The notes beneath the pieces are model-generated. The model was not told where the DNA came from. It did no database searches and saw only the letters and a list, made by a program, of their open reading frames with translations. From Echinometra lucunter (taxonomy: Eukaryota; Echinodermata; Echinoidea; Camarodonta; Echinometridae), in contig CM057154.1 of NCBI GenBank assembly GCA_029962745.1, forward strand, positions 22,437,303 through 22,501,302: a stretch of 64,000 bases of DNA, written 5' to 3'. Shown piece by piece: positions 1-13,800 of this stretch (position 1 is its first letter; each line of letters opens with the position of its first letter). The position numbers were made by a program, and so were the translations under genes.

Positions 1-1143
1 GGGGGTGACCCCTAATATTGTTTGATTTTACTGAATGTAGGTGTGTATGCCCACATACATGTAGTCTCGGGAAAGTGTTCCGAGAGCACAAGTAGTTCAG
101 CTAATATTCAGTAAGAAATAAATATTTGAAATCAAAAGCCTGGATACACAACCCTAACATTAGGTCTTGGTATGCCCTGGAATTATGTGAGATTACTGGA
201 AAAGAAAATATAACATAAACATAATAATATACAACATTTGCACAGAGCCCACAAAAAGCATCAATTCACCTGAAATTTTTTCAAAAAAAAATAAATTGTA
301 AAAGTAGAACATACAAAATAGCACCTCTTTTGTTCATACTTCTGAGAAAAAATAGAAATAGCTTGCATCACAGTTGTGTACCGTGTACATGTATGCAACC
401 CTGCACGGAATGTGATTGTGACTAAAATTTCTGAACGTGAACGATTTTGATAGTCAATGATTAGAAGTTGACAGTTTTAGTAAATGAGGCTAAAGAGTGA
501 AAGTGAAAAAAAAAACAAACAAAAAATGTGTTTTTTGGAATGTATTTCAAATGAATGAAAATCAATCAATGACAGTTTGAGTCGTATTTCAAGCCGTTTG
601 CTTTGTGAGGGACCAAACTCACGCTCAATGTACATTCTTCAGCCTCGTCAAAATATTCCTTAAAATTCAGCAGCAAAAATGTTTGGTCATAGAAGAAATG
701 TTGCACATGGAATAAAAATTGCAAAAGGTATAAACATGATTTGCCTTCAAAAACTACTCTCAGACAATATTGTACAATGGTAAAAATGTCACGAGTTCAT
801 TTCTGCTACCTACTATTTTTTTTTTCAAACTACAGGAAATGCATAGGACTTTATGAGCTAAAATAGTACATTTTGATTTAAAAAGGAGAGAACTGGTTGA
901 ATTCCACAATGTCATTCCAGATGACATATTAAATTTTCATTTTCCTTTTTTTTTCATCACAAAAATATGAAATGCATGCAACACTTAAATCATTCAATTT
1001 ACAACTTTTAAGTACATGTTTGTAGGCTTTGACCTCATAAAGGTTTCAGATTTGTCAAAATTTCATTTAAAAATTGTTTTCGCAAGCTTGAAAACTAAGG
1101 CTTAGAAGACATACTTGGACGAATTAAATGGCAGATTTGAATG
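1..1143. other. AT-rich non-coding sequence downstream of ets1/2
   Basis: No coding exon or recognisable repeat on either strand. It is either a distal 3' UTR of ets1/2 or intergenic. Several A and T runs and one TACATGTA-type palindrome near 55 are present. Confidence 0.5.
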
Positions 1144-1509
1144 CTTTATTACCTACTGTTCTGCAAACGCTCGCTCTATACAATGATAAAAAGTGCACAA
1201 TCCAATACAAGGAAGTTGCACCAAGGCAAGTTGAATATCTTGAGCGATGCAAGGAAAGGCTTAGAGGAGTATGGGGGAATATCTTGTGTTTTGGAGAGTT
1301 CTTTCACAACAAATGTGTAAGGTCTCTATATGCAAGGTCCCATGATATTCCTCACCACATGAATATTTCCTCTACCAATGAATGACTTTCTGTCTATCAG
1401 AGGACACAGCCAACCTGACGCAGTCCTAACAGCGACATCCTCTATAAAATAAAAAATTTCCAAGTTTCATACAAGTCCTGTACTCTTGCATCGTGATGTC
1501 GTGAAATTC
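1144..1509 (-). other. ets1/2: ets1/2 3' UTR with candidate poly(A) signal
   Basis: After the TGA at 1512-1510 the minus strand has no further coding potential. A canonical AATAAA occurs at 1149-1144 on the minus strand, about 360 nt downstream of the stop, and would give a short 3' UTR. The AT-rich sequence from 1143 to 1 could also be 3' UTR if a later signal is used. The alternatives cannot be separated by sequence alone. Confidence 0.35.
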
Positions 1510-1847
1510 TCAATCATCGTCGCGCGCGGGGCTGACGCCAACCATCTCGTGCAGCTCTTCCGGTGAGTATCCCAGAAGGCTCTGCAGGTCGCAGACAAAG
1601 CGGTAGACATAGCGTTTGCCCGCCGTCTTGTGGATGATGTTCTTGTCGTAATAGTAGCGGAGTCCTCGGCTTAGCTTCTCGTAGTTCATCTTCGGCTTAT
1701 TTTTGCGCTTGCCCCACCGCCTGGCGACTTCGTCGGGATCGGAGAGCTTGAATTCCCAGCCATCTCCGGTCCAGCTGATGATGTGTTGGCAGGTCTTGTC
1801 TGTGAGAAGCTCCAGGAGAAACTGCCAAAGTTGAATAGGACCACTTC
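1510..1847 (-). CDS. ets1/2: Ets1/2 coding exon 8: complete ETS DNA-binding domain and C-terminus
   Basis: The exon encodes residues 443-554 and the TGA stop. It begins [15 protein letters not shown] and continues with [22 protein letters not shown] and [20 protein letters not shown], ending [10 protein letters not shown]. The recognition helix has the two invariant DNA-contacting arginines at about R503 and R506. The segment after the winged helix ([14 protein letters not shown]) matches the ETS1/2 C-terminal inhibitory helices. The whole ETS domain sits in one exon, whereas vertebrate ETS1 splits it between two. The acceptor is TTCTTCTACAG|GAAGTG. An ORF starting further upstream at 1878 would read into intron and is not used. 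Confidence 0.98.
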
Positions 1848-4800
1848 CTGTAGAAGAAAAAGGAAATGATACAGGCATGATAAGACAAATGCATATAATT
1901 AGACTGGACTATCACATGTTCCTAAACATATCTGTTCTGCTAATTTGCAGAAAAAAATAAAGAGAATAACTGGTTGCCTCATGCCTTTAGAAGAAATGAA
2001 GAAAGATCTAGACAATTGAAAAGCTCCTTTGTTAATAACTCTCTTTATTCTGCACACTAAGGCTGATAAACCTGACAAATTCAGACAATCAAGGGCCATA
2101 GATCCCAAAATATGGTACGAATAAACATCAGAAAAATGTTAACATGAAGGTGGATTAAAAAAAAAAAAGATTCTCTTCAAGTGATCAGTGCCATAGAATA
2201 CAGAACAAGCTCTAGGTCTCATCATATTCATCTTCAAGTGATCAGTGCCATAGAATACAGAACAAGCTCTAGGTCTCATCATAAGCAATCCATTGATCAC
2301 CCATTTTGAGCCCCTAAATATCTGACCACATCGCAGATGACTGATACATCAGCCGGCTCTGCTACACAGATGTTACTCAAATCCTACAGCGACAACTACA
2401 TGCAGGTACCGTGCAGAAAAGTGGGGGGTCCTGGCACTGTCATCCCTGCCCAGTTTTATTGTCTTCTGTCATCTACTTTCTAGTCAGAGTTAGGTGCAAC
2501 ACATGCGCGTCATATGGCTAAAGCATTCGGTGCAAGGTCAGTTTTGGTGTGTGTGTGAATAGCTGACTCATTTCTGGCTAGTTAATAGTGTGGTCCATGA
2601 GTTAGAATACTTTCAATGATTAACACCACTCATCAACTCCGTTCTCATTGCTCAAATTCCAGAGAAAGAGGGGGGGGGGGAAGAAATAAAAAAGAACGAA
2701 ATTCCTTTTATTTATTCCATAATGACAACCTAGCATGGATTACACATCTCATGATCAAAGCAGGCACTGGAGCCACTGATCAAATGTCCCTCACTCCAAT
2801 CTACCAAAGCTTACCTACAGTTCCAACATAACTGGGGTTGTGTACCACCTGTTCATGTTTATGGATGCATGTACTATGCCTGTGGGAACAGATCCTTCTT
2901 ATATCAATCAGTGCATGCATGAGTCAAGGACGGTGCAGTGATCTAATACCCATTGTCTTTCAGAAATGGTTTTTATTCATTTCAATTGTATTTGAAAATT
3001 TGATTTTTAAAACAGAAATACAATTGTTGGGATTGTCTGAGAGTTATTGAAAGAGACCTTTCAACATACCTTTATGTATCGTGAGGCACCATTTTCTCCA
3101 GTCAGAAAATATATAGCCAAGCAAAACTTAGCAATGAAGTTGTTTTTACATTTTAAAGGGAGCTATGCTGTTGGTCTATGCAAAAAATCCCATTTGTTCC
3201 AGAAACACTTGCTCTAGGTTTTACGGTGTAAAAATAAAGGGTTTTGATCAAGGGTACGATTACATTTTAAGGTAAGTTTCGGGCTAGGGTTAGCTAAAAT
3301 GTTGGATCTAGGGCTTGACAGTGGAATTTGATCAATGTTATGAAATGACTGCAGCTACCCGACCATCAGTGAGTATGTCACTAGTCAAAAACAACAGCAA
3401 TAATAATATTCTGTTCTTATATAGCCCATAACAGATGATGATTTAATGTCTCTATGTGCTTCCAAAGGACTTTGGATCTTATTACCCTGGCTTTAGCATC
3501 TGAATTACTCATTATCAACACAGAAAAGGGAAATTAGAATGCAATATAACTTCAAAAAGAATGAAGTTCACAAATTTAGTTATTTGCACAATGTATGTCC
3601 AGCTAATCATTGTCTGGCTGTCTCTAAAAATAGGCTGAGGTTACGAGGTAGCCGCTTGAGGAACCCTTCGGCAATCATGTGTTTTCCCACTGTCTAGATC
3701 CTTGGTGCAGATCTACGTCTTGTCTGCTTGAAGTATTTACCAAGTTTTCACACGCCCAGCGTCTAGACAATAGACTAGCTAATGGAGAGCTTCTTGGGGG
3801 TAAAGGTGCGCTAGATACGATGATGATGATCATCAGAAACCACAAGGGACTGTGTCTTTGGCATAAGCCTAAGGTAGCCCCACCTATACCATATGACCTT
3901 CCCGTGGGTGTCACATGTATGTTAACCCATTCGTGACAGGAATTATTTAAAGCCTAATTTGATCAGCTTTTATTCTTCAAATTGGCAACACCAACATTTT
4001 TATTTTATTGCTACATTTTTCTCATAAAATGTCATGTATCTGAAATGAATATAAATTGACAGAAATTACGATAAGTCAAAAAGTTGCCAATTTGCAGGGG
4101 AAAACGGGGATTTTAAACTTTCTATCACAATGCCAATTTAAGGATTTTAATGCTTATTTTCCTTTAAAAAATTGTCAGCATCAAACAATGAATACTGACG
4201 CAACCAAAATGGGCACAGTTTGTGTCGAATTTTTTGCTCTTTCTGCTCATGTATTTGGTATGATTTTTCGGGCTTTGCATCAAAAGATATTAGGCCAAAC
4301 CACAAAATGTGGACCTCTGTCACGAATGGGTTAATGCCAGAAGGTTGCTCATGTATTTGGTATGATTTTTCGGGCTTTGCATCAAAAAATATTAGGCCAA
4401 ACCACAAAATGTGGACCTCTGTCACGAATGGGTTAATGCCAGAAGGTTGTACGCTACAAGAGTACTAGTACATTGAACAATGTCTTTGCCCTAATGTTTG
4501 TCCGGGATGGGGGGGGGGGGGTGGTGATGGTGGTTGGTACATGAACAAAAGTACAGGACAGCATCTCTGTTTTTTGGGAGAGTACTTCTTCATGGTTCAA
4601 TTTCATAAGTTGCAGAGAAACACAAGCATGTATGTATGTAATTCAGGTACATAATTGAAGAGACTTCATGAGACAGAGAGAGAGAAAGAGAGAAAGGGGG
4701 GGGGGGGGAGGGGGTCTCCAGAGCAATGTACAAATATATTCGTACGACATTAGACAGAAATACATGACAAAAACCACAACAGAAAAAAAAAGGCAGGGGG

Positions 4801-7800
4801 AACTCAGAAACAAGCTCAAATCATTGGAACAACTAAAATCATCCATGCAAGAATATTTACCCTAGAAATTAAGCAACTATGAAAAAAGGTGAAAAACAGC
4901 CCACCCCACGACAAACTACACTTCACACCACCTAGCAAAGACAATACTATCAAATGGGCGAGCTCACAGCTTAGAGCACGGATGCATCAGCATAAAAGAG
5001 ACAAAACTGAATAATTGCCCCTTGTCACGCTTAAACTTCAGGCCAATAATTGGCAACGTTTTGTGCGGATCACTCCAGGCATGCCCTAGCCAGAGTCTGT
5101 GTGTCTCTACAAACAGCCATGGCCTATCCTTGACGCAAACCACAACAGCCACAATTTCAAAAGGAGGGGAAAACAAATCCACAGAGAACCATTTTTTTTT
5201 ACACACTTTTGAAGGTGTAAATATCATATCGGCACTAAGCATGATAAGTGTGTATTAAAGAACTGTATTTGGAAATAAACATATTTGAGGAACAAAACTG
5301 TGCGGTCTACATGTATAGCCCACAGAGTTCTTATCTTCTGTCAGTATATCAAACTGCAATACATCTACTACTTTTCATTTGCTGGACTAATTAGAAACAA
5401 CATCCAGCATAAAAAAAATATGAAAATGCTGACCAAATACTTGGCATATAACAAAAAAGTAGAACCATTTCTATGACTTCGGTTTGATTTCAGATTTCTC
5501 CTTGTTTCAAGTTTTCATAAAGCAACATCTTTATTCCACATTAACACATTTGAAAGAGAGATACCACCTCCAAAATCGTAATCGAGTAATTTTTAGCATT
5601 GAAATCAGATCTTCTTGCTGTCACTTCCGAAAGCTGTACTCGTCAGGTCGAGATCTGACTAACATTTCAGCTTTATATATGCATGAATGACAAAAATAGG
5701 AAATATGATATGACCCTTAAAATAATCTATTTAGCTTTTCGCTCTGAAATCATGCCTTGACTGTGTCAATGCAAATAGGTCAATATGACAGGGATGATAG
5801 TGTGATTGATTTATTGCTATCATCATCTCAATGAAGCTTCTTTTTTTTGAAGTGGAGATACACTTCACCATTATAGAAGTAGTTTCAAAAGCTTCCTTTT
5901 TCACTCAGGCCACTGAAGGCCTCTTTCCCAAGTTCACAGCGGATCTACTGATCAGAAGTAGTATCGATGACAAACTGCTTGATTGTATTAATCAATCAAA
6001 AATACTTTGGTGGACTACAAGTCTACAAGATATGATTCTGTTTACCAAGCGCTGCAATAACATTGACATAGATCAAGATAATGACTGGTTTGTAAAAATT
6101 AAACTAAACTCAGTAGAAAAGCACTCTGTTACATTCCCCTGTTTTCATTGAAATAAAATGTCAAAAATATTGTCAAAATATGATTATAACAAAATAAAAC
6201 GTCAACAAAAAAATACATACTATGTCACTGTACATATTTCTTCAAGTTTTTATCAAACTATACAAAATATACCCCTATCTGAATGTTGTATTAGTATCAG
6301 TTTATGTTGGGAATATCCCTTTTTCCACTGATGTGTATTTTCAACTTACCTTCACTTACACAACGACTAGATTCAGAGTAATTTATCACTGCATGCAACA
6401 AACCCCTACACATTCCAAAACCATTCAGGGTAAAGAATGTAATTTTGAAAGTTTGTGCATTTTATAACTGCCCATAGATATGGGCCCATTACATACACAC
6501 GCTCAACTCATTCATTTCTTGCTCTTTTTATTCCCTCTTATTTCTGAATAGTTTCACTTTAAACTAAGTGCATTTTTTAACGTACTGAATATAATCTGCT
6601 AACTTTATACCGAGTTGCTACTCTCTGCTATCAAAGTGCAAGGTTTTGAAAATGACTCCACAACTAGGAGTAAATGTAACATAGATGGTGCATAAATGAA
6701 AGCTTCTTTCTCCAAGAGTAGAATAGTTCTCTTTGACTGTTAACCCATTCGTGACAGAGGTCCACATTTTGTGGTTTGGCCTAATATCTTTTGATGCAAA
6801 GCCCTAGAAATCACACCAAATACATGAGCAGAAAGAGCAAAAAATTCGACACGAACTGTGCCCATTTTCGTTCCATCAATATTTGTTGTTTGATGCTGAA
6901 ATTTTTTAAAGGAAAATAAGCATTAAAATCCTTAAATTGGCAATGCGATGAAAATGTTAAAATTACCGTTTTCCCCTGCAAATTGGCAACTTTATGACTT
7001 CTCATCATACATTCTGTAAGTTTATATTTATTCAGATACATGATGTTTTATAAGAAAAATGTAGCAATAAAAGAAAAATATTAGTGATGCCAATTTGAAG
7101 AATAAAAGCTGATCAAATTAGGCTTTAAATAATTCCTGTCATGAATGGGTTAACTGTTTGGTACAGGAAGAACAGAGATTTCTGCCTACAACAGCTTCTG
7201 AGACAAGACTTTGGAAGTGTTGTAGAGCCAGAACCAATGATAAGTCTGCAAACTTTATACAGAGTTGCCACTATCAAAGTGCAATGTTTTGAAAATGACA
7301 CAGCAACTAAAAGTAAATGTACGTGATATAATATGATATGAATCATATCCTTTTTCAAACATATAACAGGGTCGGGACAGCTTTGTGGTTTCCCTAATGG
7401 TGCTGGTCAAGTATCTAGTATTTATTCTACAGTCTTGCTATCAGTCATGAAGTACCTTAAATGGGACTATGAATATATACAGAATACATAATATGTAGTC
7501 CCTCCCACAGAGAAGCATGGGCATTGCAAATGATGTCACAATACTGATTAGTCCCAATAACATCACAAGTCTAAAGTCATTACTGTGAATGTGTTCTGCA
7601 GTTGGACTGCCTTTCTTTTTTTTTTTGACATATGGCCCTATAGGATATCTTCACTTTTTTTGCTCTTAAAAAAGTTTAAGCTTAATTTCTTGGACATACC
7701 CATAAAGGTGTCTTTTTTCCCCGCATTTTTTTGGGGGAGGACATACCTTATCTTATAAGGTATCTTATCCCCACCCCTATGTTTTGGGTTTGTTTGTTTG

Positions 7801-10800
7801 TTTGTTTGTTTGTTTGTTTTTTTTGAGGGGGGGGGGGGATTGGAGTGTCCCCCTGTCCTCAACCTGACTGACACCTATGGGCAGAATGTGCTCTTCAGAT
7901 ATGCCATAGCAAGTGGAAATTTCAAATCTGGATAATAAATTAACCTTTGGCCCTAAAACCACTGGCACGGAAAAAACCAAGGGTCACCTTCCACAAGGCA
8001 TGATTAAGGCAGGCTTATCACAGTGCACTGAAATTGATTATAAAGTGTGGTTATTATTTCTTTGAAACAGAGTTCAAACGAAAGGCAACGTTTTTCACAA
8101 AGCAATTGTTCAAATTTACTCAGGTATATAATGATTGTTGAATGGCTTGATTTATCATCAAACAAAAACAAATGAATAGGACTAAAAGGGATATCCTCTG
8201 CATGTGTTACATACATCAATGCTAACATATACACCATTCATGAAAGGAAATGTTGGGAGTCACACGAAGGAAAGTATTATGGGAATGACTGAAATACAAT
8301 TTCCTTTATACAGTAGACCATACGCTTCCTTTTGGTAGACAAATAGTGCAGAACATAGTTCAATCTGGATTGGATCTATTGAAACAGCTATGTGTTTAGA
8401 AATATTGTATTTTCTCTTTGTCAGGCTAAAAGCACCAAGTTTCATTCTGCTTTCAATACCATTATTTGTCTTCTCACAAAAGTTATGCTTGAGTCCACAT
8501 GGCACTTTTGTAGAGGGAGATTCTAATGTCATATCATAAAAATATAGCAATATTCTATGTAAAGAGATAGGAAAATCTCCCTTGTAAAGACAGAGAAAGG
8601 GAAAATCTCCCTTGTAGAGAGAGAGAAAGAAAGAAAAGTCCTGATTTAAAGAAATCATTGTGAGACACAAGAACAAGCTAGCATCATGCCTGTGCTGTAG
8701 CTACAGATTACACCGTCTCTGAAGTGCTAATTAGTCTCAAATGCAATTAATAAGCAATGAGTGCGGAAAAAGTTGTGACGCCCATGGCTAATGGATTCCC
8801 TGCGTTTATCAGTAACCAAATGCACATCATGTGCACAAAACCACAGGAGTTTTCTAGGAATAGCTAGCTGCACCCCGTGTATGGCTTTGACCCGCAGCTT
8901 TTTTTTGCTCTCTTTCAATTTTTCAGATGGGTACTGCACCAACTGTTCGTGACAATGTCATCTGCAGGTAAGAAACCTTGTTTTTCGCTGACATCCTGCC
9001 AGTACCAATTAGGGATCACGCTTGCCAGAATTTGTTGTGCAAAAATTATGGACATGTATCTGGTAATCAACAAATTCTTTGGCAAATGTAGGTCACAGTT
9101 CTCATGTTGCCTTTCCTATCTAAATGAGACTGGCCAAGGCACCACACCCTACACATGTATCTGGTAAGAAAATTATGGAGCTGCCACATATTGGGTTTTA
9201 TCCTATGCACTGTATGTATGCAGATTTTCCATGATGTAACATGTAATATTGAACCTATCCTATACCAAGGCATTGATCCAAAGCGCTGTGGAACCAGTCA
9301 TGACCGTGTAAGAGCACTGTATCAATGAACTACATGTGTAATTGTATAGTACTGTTGTATTGTAAAGGGGATAAACAGCAATAAGTTTTTAGCAAAGTAG
9401 GTTTGGGTTTTGTGCTACAAATCTGCATGAGTTAGTATCCGATTATCCCCCTCTTGGTTACCCTGTCCCCCGAAATGGTACAATCCGAAGTCTCATAAGT
9501 TAGTATCCGATTATCCCCCTCTTGGTTACCCTATCCCCCGAAATGGTACAATCCGAAGTCTCTTACCAGAATACCCAGCTAGTACAGCAGCGGGGATAAC
9601 AGGGTTAGAAACCACATCGCCTGCGAGGGGTGAATCGGACCGCGAAGCCCCTCCGATGCTACCTAAATCGGAGCTAGTGCAGCTGTCTGAAAGGGAGCGC
9701 GGGACCTGCTGGTAGGGGGCGGGCCCGGACGGGTGCCCTTCGTAAGAGTCATAGGATGAAAACTGGTTGCCTACATGAGAAGAAAAGAAAAATAAAACAA
9801 GGAAGGGGTATGATTAATGTGGGTGCGGTGTTAAAGAAGGATTGCGGAGGAGGAGGAGGAAGAGGAGGAGGAGGAGGGAAGGCATACAAATAAAAAACTA
9901 TGCATAATATAATGAAGCAATACAAAGTGAAGCAAATCAAAATCGGGCATAGAATCTACAATCTTCACTCATGTTGTATGACTGCAAATCCTGAGCATGA
10001 TCTTAATTTGGGTGGGAATTAAGGCTAAAACATAACTAATCCAAAACAAAAAAAGAAGTACCAGGTGAAAAAACCTTAGTTTATATTCATCAGCATAAGG
10101 TTCAGGGAAACCACCGAGAAACAAACTGCTGATTAGATCAAGTGTGTTGTTATGCTTTTTTGTTATTCCACAGAAGCTAGCAACAGAGGAAAAGTTGTTT
10201 TGAAACCAAAAGAAGAAAAGATGCATGACAACGAAACAGAAGGGGACGAGTCATTGGGTCCAAATAGGTACTAATCGCGGAAAGGTTAAGAGGGGGTGCT
10301 GATGGACACGTTGATGGGGATTGTGATCGGACTATATCCATCTGCATCTCCTGACTGTGTCATAGTTTCCTTCAGCGCTTCATGCAAGACACAGTGACAT
10401 TGCGGGGTCTATCCACGGCAGGCTGACGGGGGACGAGCTATTTTTGGTGCCTTGCCAACGTGTAAACCTCACTCCAACTTTGCTCTTTCCTTTCTTAAAG
10501 GCAGTAATCGCGCTGAGCGTCAGACAGACGTAGTGTTTATGTTCACGTCGAAGGTCACAAGGATTTAAATTTAGAACACAGGAAATACTGCAACTTTCCG
10601 CTTTTTTGAACAGTTATCCAGTCAATGGAACCTACTGTGCATTGTGCTAGACCCATACATTGAACTAGACCTACATGTACAGGTATATCAACATAATACA
10701 CCCCAAACTACATCCACATCAAATCCCACTGAAAACATATTCTCCCCTTTTCTAAAGATATTCATGGCTCATTTGCATATTGTAGCATTTTCATATATTG

Positions 10801-13800
10801 CTTTTTCCTATTTCTTAGATGTATATTTGAGTTTTACCAACTCTTCTCTTTCATGCAACACCATATAACCCTGAAGTCAACAATTTCATCTGCATGATGT
10901 TCCTACAATATAAACATATCATATCATAAGGAAAGTGAAAGTAAACGGTTTTCTCACATTTAAATGTAAAGAACCACAAAAAATTTTGTTCACTGATGGA
11001 AAAATGGAGAATATTTAGGAAATTTTATGAATGGTTCTCCAGGTTCTCCTGTTTCATAAAACTTGTTATCAATAACAACAAGTTGCAATAACTGTTATAA
11101 GCTACTGAAATCCTTGCATCTGATTGGTTGACAGCAAATTTGTCATAGAAATCTGCAGTTGTTACTGATAACAAGTTTTATGAAACATGGCCCAGATGAC
11201 TCAGCCAATTCTATTCTCAACCATCTTTCGAGAATCACAAGAGCCAGATATGGACAGCCATTATAGGAGAGGACAAAAACAGGAAGAGATGGGCCGAGAT
11301 CCCCTGGGTCTTCACCTGATTCAGGACTGGTGATGGAAACAGCAACGAAGTAAAAACAAGGACCTACAACTGATCCATGAGGGACTCACAGTGTGATGGA
11401 GGGTGGGCAGGTGGGGAAATAAGGGGTACATGGATAGTTTGTAGTTCAAATAAAGATGCAAACTTGTGTGTAAAGATAAACAGCTGACATCTTGCATCTA
11501 ATTTGAAGGCTTGGTGATATCTATGAACTAAGAAGAAACACAAAGAATCTTCTTATTTTGGTTGCTGACAGTTTACCTTTATCTTCATTTTGATAGAGTT
11601 TTCTATTAGTTTTTTTTTTTTTTTAAAGGAATGCTAGTTGGTCAATCTTCATTCACCTGATCAGAGAGGCAAAAATATACACAAAATAATAATTTTCTCT
11701 CATCCATTTTAATGCTCAATTTATTCACTTGGTAAAAAGCTGTATCCATTTGAGTTACATCAAGGTAGGCTGATTAAAGCACACACTAGTTGGCTGTGAT
11801 TTATCTCAAAAGTCAGTCCAGTAAATTTTGGGCGGAAGTGAAAGGCAACATCATGTTATTAAGAGGAGGAAATGCACTCTGCATGCAATGAATGGTTTAT
11901 GTCATGCGATACACCAACAGGATCTTAATGATCATATGTGGAAGCAACTTCCTGCTGATGTCCTGCACAACACACAACCGTTCTATTCTATTTACACATG
12001 CTAAGGCATGTAGCACTGGCACTTTGCAATAGTACCTTATGGTGTGCTAGTCATACCCTGAAGCTAATACTACTGCAAGCTGCATAAAGCAGCAGGCAGT
12101 CTATCGGTGTAAGCCTGGAGAATTCAATTTTGTAAGAAACGAAAGCAGGAAAAGTCAAAGCGGTCTTCAGGAAGCTTGCCACAGCAAACGCCTCGAACGT
12201 CACTTCCTGATTCCCTTCCAAATAAGGGCACAACTTGTTGCTGAATGAATGAAACTGACATCGCTTAACTCATCACCTAACCCTTGTTTTTCCCCCTTCC
12301 TTGGCTTTCTGTCGAGTTCATGAACGACTAAGCTCTCAAAATCGCTTCGAAAACCATTACGACGCGCACAGATTTAGCTTTGCACTGGCCTTCTCTTGAC
12401 TTGTTTTGCTGTATTCGTGGAGCTTTCCTTAGCGGCTAACGCGGGAAAGGAACTCGTTAATTAAGGAATGGAAGTCTGTTGAAGGCACGCTATATATAGC
12501 TATATCAGGGCTTAGTGTGGCTAACGCAAATTTGCAGGAATGGATTTGGGTTCTAATTTCGGGGGGATTTTCGGGGTGCATTCTGTACCAACGAGGTAAA
12601 CCCATGTCCAGTAAACAAGAGGTGACACACACCCACTATGTCTATGAGAGCCACTGCTATTTTGTTCAGCCTTTATTACATTGCCAAAGGTAAAAGGACT
12701 AAAATAACAGTCATCCAAAAGGAATTTATCCTTTGTATATCTATATGCAAACCTTCTACTCAAACATGCATATTTTTCCAAGCTAGATGCATAATTCTTT
12801 TCTACATATTGTCAAACTCTCTCTGCAGATTTACTTGTATGTTGGCAATTCTTAAACCTTACTACCTAATTGCAGGAATGGGATGGGGGTATTGAATGAA
12901 TAGTTTTGTTTTGTATGTAGATGTACAAGAATGTTTGGTTGCAATAATATTATGGGGAGATAAACCAAACCTTTTCATGACAAGACAAACTTAAAACTGG
13001 TAAAGGATGAACATTTTCACATACTTCTGTGTGTGTGTGATTAATTTCAAGGAGAGAAAAAACTAAAGTGCTGTGGAATATTGTTCAATTTTGGTTTGTT
13101 AAGTGATGCAGCAATAACATATTTTGAACATGTCATTGATCATTTTTCAAGAAGACATGCCAAGAGTAGACCCAATTGCTAAACTGTCTTCTTCAAGTGC
13201 GATATGAAGAAAAAAAGGGTGAAAACAAAATTTTGTAGTTTTTATTTTAGCACTGTAATCTATTGATAAAAAGTAACACAGAAGCTAATTGCCCACTATA
13301 TTGTCAATTACCGACTTGTACTGAATGAAGTGTGTTTTTAGTAGTTCTATTGTTAAGATGTCCTCAAGGAAAGATCAAAACTCTAAAAACTTAAATTTTT
13401 GAAAATATATATCTATCAGCTCTGTATTCATTCACTCGTTTCGGCAAGTCACATGACAAATTAATACATAGGTGCGAGACTAACCTTTGAATGTACTGTG
13501 TCCATTGTTGAAGTATGGCATTGGAGGGTCGTAGATATGGGGGTTGTTGTAGATTTCGGGAGTTGGCGTCTCGAGGAAATGCTGGTTGGAGTTGGGTGAG
13601 GACTCCAGGCTGTAGTAGTCAGAGCTGCTCCCCGTGTCCTCTTGCTTGATGTTGAGGATGTCTTCAGCGTTGAACTCGTTCAGGGTCTGGAGCGATTCAG
13701 AGACTTGGTACAGGCCGTCACTGAAGCCTGTGGTTTGGGGCGCGGAGACAGGGACGGCTTGGGGTTGGTCGACAGAAAAACCTGAGCAAGCGAGAGAATT

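Larger units (their letters stand above)
1848..9566 (-). other. ets1/2: ets1/2 intron 7
   Basis: This phase-1 intron of 7.7 kb joins the inhibitory exon to the ETS exon. It contains a 53-bp tandem duplication (2174-2283), two piggyBac-like MITEs (3922-4334, 6740-7153), a GA/G tract (about 4670-4712), a GTTT/G tract (7787-7838) and a 68-bp duplication next to the exon 7 donor. I looked for a further exon carrying a vertebrate-like DYVRDRADL helix and saw none; the other ORFs here are short and without family features. Confidence 0.85.
9771..13484 (-). other. ets1/2: ets1/2 intron 6
   Basis: This phase-1 intron contains a GGA microsatellite (9842-9885), two unique GC-richer islands (about 10255-10560 and 12240-12640) that are candidate regulatory DNA, and one GTTTCATAAAAC foldback (11051-11186). 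No further coding exon was recognised. Confidence 0.85.

Noticed and set aside
1697..1915. Minus-strand ORF overlapping the ETS exon
   Set aside because: Out-of-frame shadow of the ETS domain.
4056..4334. 92-codon ORF as a real gene
   Set aside because: It lies inside a repeated MITE, runs into the terminal repeat and is broken in three of five copies.
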